64,000 nt of DNA from Cyclina sinensis (lineage: Eukaryota > Mollusca > Bivalvia > Venerida > Veneridae). Shown here piece by piece: positions 57,001-64,000 of this stretch (positions are counted from its first letter, which is position 1; every line of letters starts with the position of its first letter). The notes under the pieces are model-generated. The model did not search any database and was not told the origin of the DNA. It saw only the letters and a list, made by a program, of their open reading frames with translations. Where the stretch lies: positions 36,239,241-36,303,240 of the forward strand of contig JAAONU010000016.1 of assembly GCA_012932295.1 (NCBI GenBank), written 5' to 3'. Made by a program: the position numbers and the translations under genes.

Positions 57001-58723
57001 AGGGTTAAATTAGTTTATGTTAGAGAAAAACAAGACCTGTCATTGTGAACGGACATATACCCCCGAAGCCAAACTTAGGACAAAAACAGGTTTTTCAATG
57101 GAAATTAAGGCCAGATAGTATAGAAAAGCGTTGAAGAAGAAGTCTAAAAGGAGAAAGGAATGTTAACAAACACATGCCAGTAGGTTGGTGTAGGTACACG
57201 TTAAATAAAACATAAATGATTAAACATACGTATTTATAGTTTGGAGGTTACCTGTCTGTGAAATTGCTGGTGTCGGCCAAAGCACAAGCACCTTTTACAT
57301 CTGATCACTGTATCATTCATTTTTAACATGTATCATTTTTGCGAGCATAGGAAGTAGATGGGTTTACCCACTGTTAAATTTGTTATACCATAAAATAAAT
57401 AAACTGATAGTAATTATCATAAATGGCAACGAACAACAAAAGAATTAAACATATTATGTTCTTTGTCAGTTGAGATAAATGGTCTGATTATACATATTAT
57501 AGCTAATAATGCTTTTAGAACAACATATTATTATTCATCATATAAATATTGATACCAAATAACTTAAAACTCTAATAACATATTTTTTCAAGAAATATTT
57601 CATAAGAACATCCAAACAAGGCATTCATGAATAACAATATTGTTAAACAGAACAACCATCAATGTTATTTTACGAAAAATTTCCTTTCCAGTTAAGTGTG
57701 ACCTTAACGTTTAAGCTAAAATCTAGGATTGTCTTAATTTTCAAAACATTTATCCACAATTATTTAAAAATCCATCTATGAATAACAAAAAATATGCACA
57801 AAACAGGGCCATGTATTCACAACCATATCACGACATTTGACATACAAATGACCTTGACCTTTGAGGTCTGATTCCTGCGTGCGACACGTTGCCATCATGT
57901 CTAAAACATTTATGCCAAGTCATTTTAAAATTCATCCAAGGATGAGAGAACTGTTGACCAGACACGACCATCAGTGCACTTTTATGAAAAATCCATATAA
58001 TGACTTTGGAAAATTTCCTTTCAAGTCCAAGTGTGTCCTTGACCCTTGACCTACAAACCTGGATGTTGCATGTGACACATTGTCTCAATATGACACACAT
58101 TTATGCAAAATTAGTTTAAAATCCATCGATGACTGACAAAGTTATGGACCAGACAAACAGCGGACAGACTGACGGACAGACGGACCGACGGACAGACAAT
58201 TCAAAAACTATATGTTTCCCTTCAGGGGCATAAAAAAGATAAAACTCTTTAGAGTTATGCAACATTCATATATGTCATTTTGATAGACAGTGAATTACTG
58301 TATGAGTGATTTTAATATTTAAGCGCTTTGTCACGACGTCTCTTTTTGTTTAAGTAGTGATTTTACACTAAAAGGACAGTAGAATATACAAGAACGTATT
58401 TACACTTCACACGACTGGAAAACAATTTTCTGCCCGCATAATACTGCAAACTGCCGTAGTGTGTACACTTTGCTAGACTTAACAAGTTCCTCGCACCTGC
58501 AAAACAGATATTTGCAGTATTTAGTACGGTAACCTGACTATGGACAAGACCATATTTGTGTGGTATATTGTAACAAAATATTTATATGTTGTGTATATAT
58601 TTCGATATGAGCATTACCGTAGCATATACTGAAAATAAAAATTAAAATATCATGAATTCAAAGTTATAGAAAAACTCACATCCAATCGTTATTCAAAACA
58701 CCACGCCCGAACAACCCTCCCTG
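47947..58723 (-). CDS. PH-SH2 adaptor protein with tyrosine-rich linker (3BP2/STAP-like layout)
   Basis: Predicted cytoplasmic scaffold that would bind phosphoinositides through an N-terminal PH domain, recruit SH2 proteins through phosphorylated linker tyrosines, and dock to phosphotyrosine through its own C-terminal SH2 domain. Fourteen or more exons give about 630-640 residues. PH pieces: SKVYTLRQFAVLCGQKIVF, NQKFVVICKVNMGSWFMAVY, EWITHINHALIEA. Linker motifs: GYEKI, EYNND, LYQNI, LYSVP, FYSEQ, NYENT, TYENP, DYETI. SH2 pieces: LLKNTSSGTFLVRPD, EICVKTEEGIKIFCVYEQ, FNTFENLLAFYR. PH, Tyr/Pro linker and C-terminal SH2 is the order in 3BP2; STAP is shorter. Linker exons are nearly all phase 1-1. 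One junction between the second and third PH pieces does not keep frame, so an exon is missing from the model or a lesion is present. The 5' end is uncertain. Confidence 0.75.
49016..49098 (-). CDS. Adaptor gene, SH2 exon: strands C to D
   Basis: Acceptor CTATCCTAG (AG at 49099-49100), donor CAG/GTAAGT. Phase 1 to 0. Encodes LQNGVLYSQEICVKTEEGIK then IFCVYEQ. The position where most SH2 domains have the phosphotyrosine-contacting histidine of strand D appears to be isoleucine here. Confidence 0.82.
49623..49666 (-). CDS. Adaptor gene, SH2 exon with FLVR motif
   Basis: 44-nt exon between TATTATTTTTCTAG and CCTG/GTAGGA. Phase 2 to 1, reading LLKNTSSGTFLVRP. The arginine of FLVR, which binds the phosphate of phosphotyrosine, is present. 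Confidence 0.85.
49957..50006 (-). CDS. Adaptor gene, exon at the SH2 N-terminus
   Basis: Acceptor TTTTATCTTGCAG, donor ACACC/GTAATT, phase 0 to 2. Encodes MFEETEYLCEQEEKIT. It fills the place of the first SH2 strand and helix, though the usual tryptophan is not seen. The donor is weaker than the others. Confidence 0.6.
50631..51460 (-). CDS. Adaptor gene, long linker exon (alternative terminal exon)
   Basis: Acceptor TTCTAAAACAG, phase 1. About 271 codons of polar, disordered sequence rich in Ser, Asn, Thr, Lys and Glu, with SNYLIVR, LYSVPKK, SYHDITS, FYSEQHK, NYENTVW, TYENPEN and DYETIEV. It either splices out at ATAGAG/GTTAAC (50646, phase 0) into the SH2 exons or reads four residues on (VNVF) to a TGA at 50631, giving a form without SH2. 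Confidence 0.8.
51859..51900 (-). CDS. Adaptor gene, 42-nt linker exon
   Basis: Phase 1-1 exon encoding AMSDQTSVKQQYL, with donor CTAG/GTAAGT. Acceptor TACTTGAAAG is chosen because it keeps phase; TATACAG ten bases earlier would not. An in-frame ATG inside could act as an internal start. Confidence 0.6.
52190..52880 (-). pseudogene. Tc1-like transposon relic in an intron
   Basis: Minus strand shows the C-terminal half of a Tc1 transposase in several frames: AARMVQLIEDDFD, then IVIDLFDVEDIEVID (after the second catalytic block), DLNSNEHVRGMLSRQL and NPSRNVRYLINAPEAERDVI. It ends at ACACTGCTCAAAACAAGTAA, a Tc1-type end. The partner terminal repeat was not found. It is unrelated in detail to the intact element at 331-1843 and lies between linker exons of the adaptor gene. 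Confidence 0.75.
53161..53316 (-). CDS. Adaptor gene, linker exon with YPLYQNI
   Basis: Acceptor AAAAGCCGCAG, donor GAAG/GTAAGA (strong). Phase 1-1, 51 codons. Encodes TNQTPTHTKKEMNGAVQKTY and SEYPLYQNISFGMESE; YQNI is a YxN Grb2-SH2-type site. Reading past the donor stays open to a stop at 53054 but would leave the gene without its later exons. Confidence 0.75.
53678..53788 (-). CDS. Adaptor gene, linker exon with YNND
   Basis: Acceptor TATTTTTAAAG, donor GAAT/GTAAGT, phase 1-1, 36 codons: ETKEPKSTTQGKQSADGRHK then HLIEEYNNDEFCPVQE. YNND is a YxN site. Confidence 0.75.
53956..54012 (+). repeat. Three copies of an about 19-bp repeat in an intron
   Basis: CATATTTAGTCACTTTGTT repeated three times without break. 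Confidence 0.85.
54144..54242 (-). CDS. Adaptor gene, linker exon with YEKI
   Basis: Acceptor CATCTCATCTCAG, donor CATG/GTATGC, phase 1-1, 32 codons: STDTRTPRQETALDDPIDDG then YEKIMANNHVFH. Confidence 0.75.
54715..54752 (-). CDS. Adaptor gene, 38-nt exon after the PH domain
   Basis: Acceptor TTTTAATACAG, donor AATG/GTAAGC, phase 2 to 1: DSAYASGGSVLN. It joins both neighbours in frame. Confidence 0.72.
55067..55119 (-). CDS. Adaptor gene, PH C-terminal helix exon
   Basis: Acceptor GGTTCACTTTCAG, donor CCTC/GTAAGA, phase 0 to 2: EWITHINHALIEAHKYS. The W-I-x-x-I-N-x-A pattern is the hallmark C-terminal helix of PH domains. Confidence 0.8.
55913..56046. mobile_element. Fold-back element, about 65-bp arms, in an intron
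   Basis: TTAAAGCACGTTTTTCGTGT at one end pairs with AAAAAAGTGCGTTTA at the other. The arms continue through TAACATCT and GATGG to TTGGTGCCC and CGGGCACCAA with almost no loop. Confidence 0.85.
56432..56549 (-). CDS. Adaptor gene, PH middle exon
   Basis: Acceptor TTTTTATTAG, donor GAAAG/GTATTT, phase 1 to 2: NQKFVVICKVNMGSWFMAVY then FDDLADRAEKIYSFLDIE. The part up to DRAE would join EWITHINHAL as a typical PH domain. The extra 23 nt before the donor break the frame with the next recognised exon, and no GT is available earlier. Confidence 0.65.
56771..57004. mobile_element. 234-bp MITE, piggyBac-like ends, TTAA duplication
   Basis: TTAA flanks both ends (56767-56770, 57005-57008). The terminal repeats start CCCTTT and continue to CATATATA. 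Inside are two inverted copies of a segment that is itself palindromic (CAGTGCAGATCC ... CTGATCAGACGGCACGGATG ... GGATCTACACTG). Ends and target site fit piggyBac-type non-autonomous elements. It sits in an intron of the adaptor gene. Confidence 0.88.
57252..57291 (-). CDS. Adaptor gene, possible PH exon (40 nt)
   Basis: VLVLWPTPAISQT, phase 0 to 1, donor ACAG/GTAACC; joins GNQKFVV in frame. The acceptor GTAAAAG lacks a pyrimidine tract. Confidence 0.4.
57650..58240 (+). repeat. Pearl/BIV160-like repeat with (GGAC)n tail
   Basis: About three core units with TGACCTTGACCTTTGAGGTC, GTGACACATTGTCTCAATAT and TTTAAAATCCATCGATGACT blocks. A GGACAGACGGACCGACGGAC microsatellite (58157-58198) and TATGTTTCCCTTCAGGGGCAT follow. 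This core, tetranucleotide and tail order is that of bivalve pearl-type elements. It lies within the adaptor gene. Confidence 0.8.
58406..58496 (-). CDS. Adaptor gene, PH N-terminal exon
   Basis: Acceptor ATCTGTTTTGCAG, phase 2 to 0: CEELVKSSKVYTLRQFAVLC then GQKIVFQSCE, resembling the first PH strands (K-S-S-K ... R-x-F-x-V-L). The donor GAA/GTGTAA is weak. Confidence 0.5.
58680..58723 (-). CDS. Adaptor gene, tentative first exon found
   Basis: QGGLFGRGVLNNDW with strong donor GGAT/GTGAGT, phase 2, joining CEELVKSSK as MCEELVKSSK. The acceptor (CTCGATACAG) is weak and no start codon is placed. Confidence 0.3.
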
Positions 58724-58730
58724 CTGTATC

Positions 58731-59599
58731 GAGATATTTCCCGAAAGTCATATCCGTTTTCAATTATGAACAGGTAGGTGCTCACAAAATTTCTATCATT
58801 TTTCTATTTCAATGCCATTTTTTGCAAATCTCACTTTCGAAAAGTTTTAGACATGACAAGCATTAGGTTCAAAGAAGCTGATTTGGTCTACTTATTGTCA
58901 ATATTCTCACCGCCTATTAACCTGTCCAGGTTCAAAACAAAAATCGTCCCTAGACAGAGGAAAACCGTAGCTCCTGTGAAGAAATGACTCTTAGGCAAAG
59001 TTAACCAACTGTTTAAATATTTATCTTCTCAAACCGTTGTCTTGGTTATATTAAAGAACCCCTATCCAAAATACTATGTGTCTCGCGGAAGGTGACTGTG
59101 TCCAGTGGGGGTTAAGTATGAATTATCTGCCAATGTTATGTTCGCTTATTATAGATGTATTGGTTTCTATTAATTTTTCTACATGTAACCATTACCTAGT
59201 ATTTCGATTACTGTTAGTAATTAAATTCCTAAAGAGTTTTAACTTTTGGAGAACTTTTGGAGAAATCTATCTACCATCTTAATTAAGCATGTATGTCATC
59301 ATTAATATTGCTTGTATTACTTATGTCGGCGTTCAACAAGACAAACGTCTTTCTGTGAGATTAGTTGTATTTGATGTCTTGAGTTTATAAATTTCTTTTC
59401 ATGTTCAGGTACATTTGTAGTTTATCAACAGTTGGTCATGTGTAGCAATTTGAATTCTGTTTGCATTTAATTATTCATGTGAAAATAATATAAAATATGA
59501 AAAATAAAAAGACCATAATAATAAAACTTTTGCTTGGAGTTTTTCGTGGGGTAAACTGTCAACTTTGTACTCTACTTGAAGAAAAATCCATGTGCTCCA
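58731..59599. other. Intergenic, no gene
   Basis: Upstream of the adaptor gene; may contain its promoter and first exon, but none could be placed. Confidence 0.4.
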
Positions 59600-60620
59600 G
59601 TATAATATTTTGTTACGCCATGGCGGGCGGGCGGACGGGCGGTCTCCAGTTTTGTCCGAAGCATATCTTCAACGTGCATGGATGGATTTTAATGATACTT
59701 GGTACCAATGTTCATCATCGTGCCCATGAACCAGGTTTCTAGGTCAAAGATCAAGGTCACACTTAGAAGTCAGAGAAGAATGCTTGTCCGAGGCAAAACT
59801 TCTCCGTGCATTGAGAGATTTTAATATTACTTGGTATAAATGTTCATCATTGTAAGCCGGAGTTTCGCATGGAAAACTCAGAACCCTTTGGCCATGGTGA
59901 AGGTCACAAGGGAAGGTCATTAGTCAGATAAAAATATCTGAAAATGTGAGTATGGACCATTTAGTCATCATGAATTGAGGTATTCTATCAAAAATGTTCG
60001 CCATCATGAGACTGGGCATTACACGCATAATCCTGTCCACATATGCAATGTCAAGGTCACTAGAGATGATGAAATGTCCAGACTTTGTCTGGAGCATATC
60101 TTCTGCATGCATGGACCAGATCCCTATGTCAAAGGTCAAGATCACACCTAGGGGTTAAAAGAAAATGCTTGTCCGGAGCAAACTTCTTCATGTATTGAGA
60201 AATTTTAATATAACATAGCACACATGTTGACCATTGAAAGGCGGGCTGTTGTATGCAAAATTTGGGTCCCTGTGGCAAAGTAAGGGTCACACATAGAGTC
60301 CAAAAGTCAAATAAAAATATGAGAATGTGTGTATGGACCATTTAGTCATCATGAATTGTGGGGTTCTTACATAAATGTTCGCCATCATGAGACTGAGGGT
60401 TACAAATATAATCCTGGTCCATATATGTAAGGTCAAGGTCATTAGAAAGGATGAAATGTCCAAATTTTGTCGGGAAACATATCTTCTACATATATTGAGG
60501 GGTTTTAGTATTACTCGATACAAAGTTCACCATCATGAAACATAGTGTTGCGCGCATGAACCAGGTCTCTAGGTCAAAGGTCAATGTCACACTTATAGGT
60601 CAGACCTGCTGTAAATTCAT
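59600..60620 (+). repeat. Higher-order tandem repeat (family R4), about 380-bp unit
   Basis: Starts at CATGGCGGGCGGGCGGACGG. Landmarks ATGGACCATTTAGTCATCAT (near 59952 and 60333) and GATGAAATGTCCAGACTTTG (60069 and 60451) recur at about 380 bp. Within each unit CATATCTTCTRCATGCATGG and TTAGGTCAAAGGTCAAGGTC-type subunits recur more closely. A second copy starts at 63365. Confidence 0.85.
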
Positions 60621-61149
60621 GCTTACAAATTTGTCCACATCTTATTTTTCATTGCAATTACTCCCTTTGTGAAGTCATATTTGTACTTATTTATCTTCAA
60701 GTTCATTTCAAATGTTTTTTTTTTCACTATCCAGCGCTAGAAACAGTCAAACTTGCTTCCCTACTAACACCTCTTTTTATCCATTATTTTTGTGACAATG
60801 GCACCCTTGTTTTGCCATAGGAAAGGTCTCACCTTTCATTTTCTTTTCTAAGAAAGCAGCATTCTTACCATGGCCTTTTTATTAGCTTTTATTTCATTGT
60901 GCCTTTGACTGAATTCGTTGTATCAAGGTCTAGACATATTGAAAGTACAAAACAAGCGATTGGCCGGATTGACGCAGCTTATTATGAACAATACAAATGA
61001 CTTTGTGCCAAATGTGTATTCCTGCATATAGTCAAATATTTTGCTTGCTAAAGACAAAGGACATTAATACCAGTGAACCTATATTTTGTACCCGCGATGC
61101 ATGGCGCAATCACCACTATCTAGACCCTTCGTATTTTTAGCTTGGTATC
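60621..61149. other. Intergenic, no gene
   Basis: Nothing recognised. Confidence 0.45.
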
Positions 61150-61585
61150 CCCCCCCCCACCATATCATGACAATAACGCTGTTTGAAGATGAGAACTATT
61201 GGCTATGGGTTTCCTCTATTTCATGACAACCATGCTAAAGAATGAGGACGACTCGCGAAGGATTAATCTATATATTGTGAAAACAACGAAGTGAGAAGAT
61301 GAGAACCACCTGCAATGGTATCTTTTATATCAAGCAATCTAAGATTTTGACAAAAAATAAGTCATCGGCTACGGTTTCCTATATATCATGACAGCAACGA
61401 TATGAGAAGATGAGAACATTGGTTTCTATCTATAATGACAACAACATCGTGTCTGAGAAGATGAAAACATTGACAGTTGATTCCTCTGTATTATGGCAAC
61501 AATAACGAAGATGAGAACATTAGCTAACAGTTCCTTTATATAATGACAACAACGATGTGAGAAGATGAGAAGCAGTCTACTGGAT
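61150..61585 (+). repeat. Degenerate minisatellite, about 55-bp unit
   Basis: About eight units, each with TTCCTCTATATCATGACAAC-like, AACGATGTGAGAAGATGAGA and ACATTGGCTA blocks, preceded by a run of ten Cs at 61151-61160. The last unit ends near 61585. Confidence 0.8.
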
Positions 61586-63364
61586 GTTTATTGTAGTTTA
61601 AGTATAATTTATACATGGGACCTACTATTCTATCGTGTTGTTTTAAAGATTTTTTGTTTTGTTTTGAACCCAATGAAGCAGTTGTCGGAATTTCATACAT
61701 AAGCAGACAAAAACAAGCTTTTTGTTGTTGTTGTTGTTGTTTTTCTTTCTTTTGGTTTGTTTGGACATCAAAAACTAATGTTAAGACAGACAACCACAAA
61801 GAAATTGTGAGCACCTACCGATAGGGGACTGGATATATCTGCCACGCATTTTCTCGAGACACAGGGTTGCCCCACTAGGTAAAAGAAGTAACTCTGTGTG
61901 GAGTTTGGTGCTATAACTAGTAAATTTTTATAAAAGTTTATAAAATAAAACTGCCCTGTACAACATCATATATCGGTCTTAGCTGTAAAAGATAAATATT
62001 TATTAACTAATTATTATACAATAACATTCCATATATATTTAAACTGTGTAGATATGAGCTTTGTGTGAAATGTTTGTCTAATTTAACTATGCAGGAGTTC
62101 ATTTTTCAGTCATCAACAGGTTCGTCCATCTGAAAAAAGTGGCCGAGATTATCAGGGCTTTACTTGCAAACATGAAAACGCCATTTTGAGAATACTACCT
62201 TAAGAGTCTGTAACAGAACATAAAATGGCACATTATTTATTCCCACACTGTTGTCTGTCATGTTGATAATTATTTGCAATTTCTTCAAGCTCAAATATTA
62301 TCATTGTCAGGCGATTAATTCTACATGTTCTTGGTTAGTTTTTTATACATCAAAACGAAAATAACAGCTTCGATTTCTATTTTGCAAGTTGTTTGTTTAA
62401 ACAACTGCTTAAAAGGCCGACAGAAGACTCGTTCTATGCTGGTTTTTCTAATTTGCATAATAAATTACCTATATCTGCTGTAATCTTGCAGTCCACCATA
62501 TTTCAAACTCTTTAACAGTGCATAGTTGAGAACTCTTAGAATGTTGCCTGAAATAACAGAAAAGGATTGAGTGATAAGCTGTCATATCTAACGCTAACAA
62601 ATCTACAGAAATGTCTCAGATATTTTTCTATTGTAGAAGGGAAGTTGATAAGAGATATTATATTATAGGGCAATAACACTGACTAGTAATAACGAGAGTG
62701 ATAAATGTTTATTTACCTCAAAAGCTGTGAGATATTATAATAATATAAGGCAATAATAGGACTGATGTAAATCTTCATTTACGTCGATAAGAGTTTTTAA
62801 GCACTCGAACAAACGCATTTAGTAATCAGACAGTTATACACTTGCCTTTTCGTATCCGCTCCATATTTTTAGTTCTCTTAAAATGCACACCGTTAATGCA
62901 CTTCATGTGCTTCATAGTGGAAAGTTTTACAATAAAAATGAGTCTAATGCGCAATATATTAGCTATGTTTATTTATTCCTACCTAACCATAGAAACACTT
63001 CCGTATTCAAATTTTGATTAACAATTTAGTGTATTTACAAAATAATTATTAAAAGATCAAACTAAAACGCATATACAATGTACATATCTGCTTTTAAATT
63101 CATCGTGATTCATTTACTTAAGATGTTCATTGAAGTGTAAATTACAAGAGTAAACACACATTGTGAATCTGTTTTACGTAAACGCTTTAAACATTTTTTT
63201 CAGAAAAAAGATGCTAACAGATCAATGTTCTATAAATACGTCTGTTTTGACAGCGAAAGTAACTTTCCAAAGTAATGAGGAAAATTTTGGGCATTTCCCT
63301 AGTAAAAAAATTACTTAAAGAACAAAATCAAAGAAAAATTATCTGATGTAAATGTATTATGGGA
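61586..63364. other. Intergenic with (GTT)n and a short duplication
   Basis: A GTT run lies at 61722-61742. A diverged duplication of GATATTATATTATAGGGCAA followed by TTTATTTAC occurs at about 62652-62716 and 62733-62783. No gene. Confidence 0.5.
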
Positions 63365-64000
63365 ACGTTCATGGCGGGCGGTGGGCGTCCAGTTTTGTCC
63401 TGAGCATATCTTCAGCATGCATGGATGTATTTTAATCATACTTGGTACCAATGCTCACCATTATCGGGGGTAGTGCCGGGCGCATGAAGTAGGTCTCTTT
63501 TTTAAAGGTCAAAGTCAGACTTAGAAGTCAGAGAAAAACGCTCTCTCGGAGAAAAACATCTACATGCATTGAGGGATTTTAATATAACTTGGCATAAATG
63601 TTCAGCATTGTAAGCCGGAGTGGTGCTTTCAAAATTTAGGTCTTATGGCTAAGATCAAGGTCATACCTAGAGGTCACAGGTAAGATAAAAATACGAAAAT
63701 GTAAGTATGGACCATTTAGTCATCATGCATTTGGGGATTCCATCAAAAATGTTTGCCATCATGAGACTGAGCATTTCACGTATAAGTCCATATTTGCAAG
63801 GTCAAGGTCACTAGAGATGATGAAATGTCCAGATTTCTTCTGGAGTATATCTTCTACATGCATGGAGATATTCTAGAATTACTTGACAAAAACGTTCAAC
63901 ATCATGACATGTAGTGTTGCATGTATGAAGCTGTCTCTAGGTCAAGGTCACACCTAGAGGACAGTGGGAAACGCTTGTCTGGAGCAAAACTTCTACATGC
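63365..64000 (+). repeat. R4 repeat, second copy, cut by the window end
   Basis: Begins at ATGGCGGGCGGTGGGCGTCC like the copy at 59620 and continues with the same landmarks (ATGGACCATTTAGTCATCAT near 63710, GATGAAATGTCCAGATTTCT near 63819). Confidence 0.88.

Noticed and set aside
58778..58987. Plus-strand 69-codon frame upstream of the adaptor gene
   Set aside because: No recognisable domain and opposite strand; likely chance.
1..64000. tRNA and rRNA genes
   Set aside because: No convincing cloverleaf box A/B pairs or rRNA blocks were seen by eye; a tRNAscan run would settle it.

Overview
The window reads as nuclear DNA of a bivalve mollusc, probably a clam-like species. It is AT-rich, its genes are split by short GT-AG introns, and much of it is tandem arrays of the AAGGTCAAGGTCAC type that resemble the BIV160/pearl-type repeats known from bivalve genomes. 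It also carries Tc1/mariner, CR1-like LINE, Ty3/Gypsy and MITE sequences. The species is inferred from repeat character; no marker gene is present.

Two host genes can be supported, both on the minus strand. (1) At 9597-11606 a four-exon gene encodes a predicted secreted, helix-rich protein of about 220 residues. Its introns have phases 1-0-0 and its first coding exon is 19 nt, the layout seen in vertebrate long-chain helical cytokine genes. I recognise no sequence homologue; cytokine-like is an inference from architecture. (2) At 47947-58723 a gene of at least 14 exons encodes a PH domain, a long disordered tyrosine-rich linker with several YxN (Grb2-type) and YxxP motifs, and a C-terminal SH2 domain with an intact FLVR arginine. 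This is a cytoplasmic phosphotyrosine adaptor of 3BP2/STAP-like layout. One PH-domain junction is unresolved.

Layout: 331-1843 an apparently intact Tc1-like transposon inside a (TA)n tract; 2.8-3.7 kb a broken Gypsy pol; 4.3-6.2 kb tandem repeats; 7.5-8.3 kb a mariner relic carrying an in-frame 15-bp minisatellite; 9.6-11.6 kb the cytokine-like gene; 12-16.8 kb mostly non-coding; 16.8-19.8 kb arrays interrupted by a LINE 3' fragment; 22.3-23.3, 24.1-26.3 and 27.4-28.9 kb three further arrays; 29.1-36.7 kb copy A of a diverged segmental duplication, enlarged by a MITE, an array and a LINE fragment; 37.1-38.6 kb LINE fragment, array and fold-back; 40.0-43.5 kb a nearly full-length but frameshifted CR1-like LINE; 43.6-44.4 kb another LINE fragment; 44.7-47.3 kb copy B of the duplication; 47.9-58.7 kb the adaptor gene, with a Tc1 relic, two inverted-repeat elements and a pearl-like repeat in its introns; 59.6-64 kb a higher-order repeat family, a minisatellite and the start of a second copy of that family.

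A secreted helical ligand and a tyrosine-phosphorylation adaptor would fit cytokine-type signalling, but nothing in the sequence links the two genes beyond lying about 36 kb apart on one strand.
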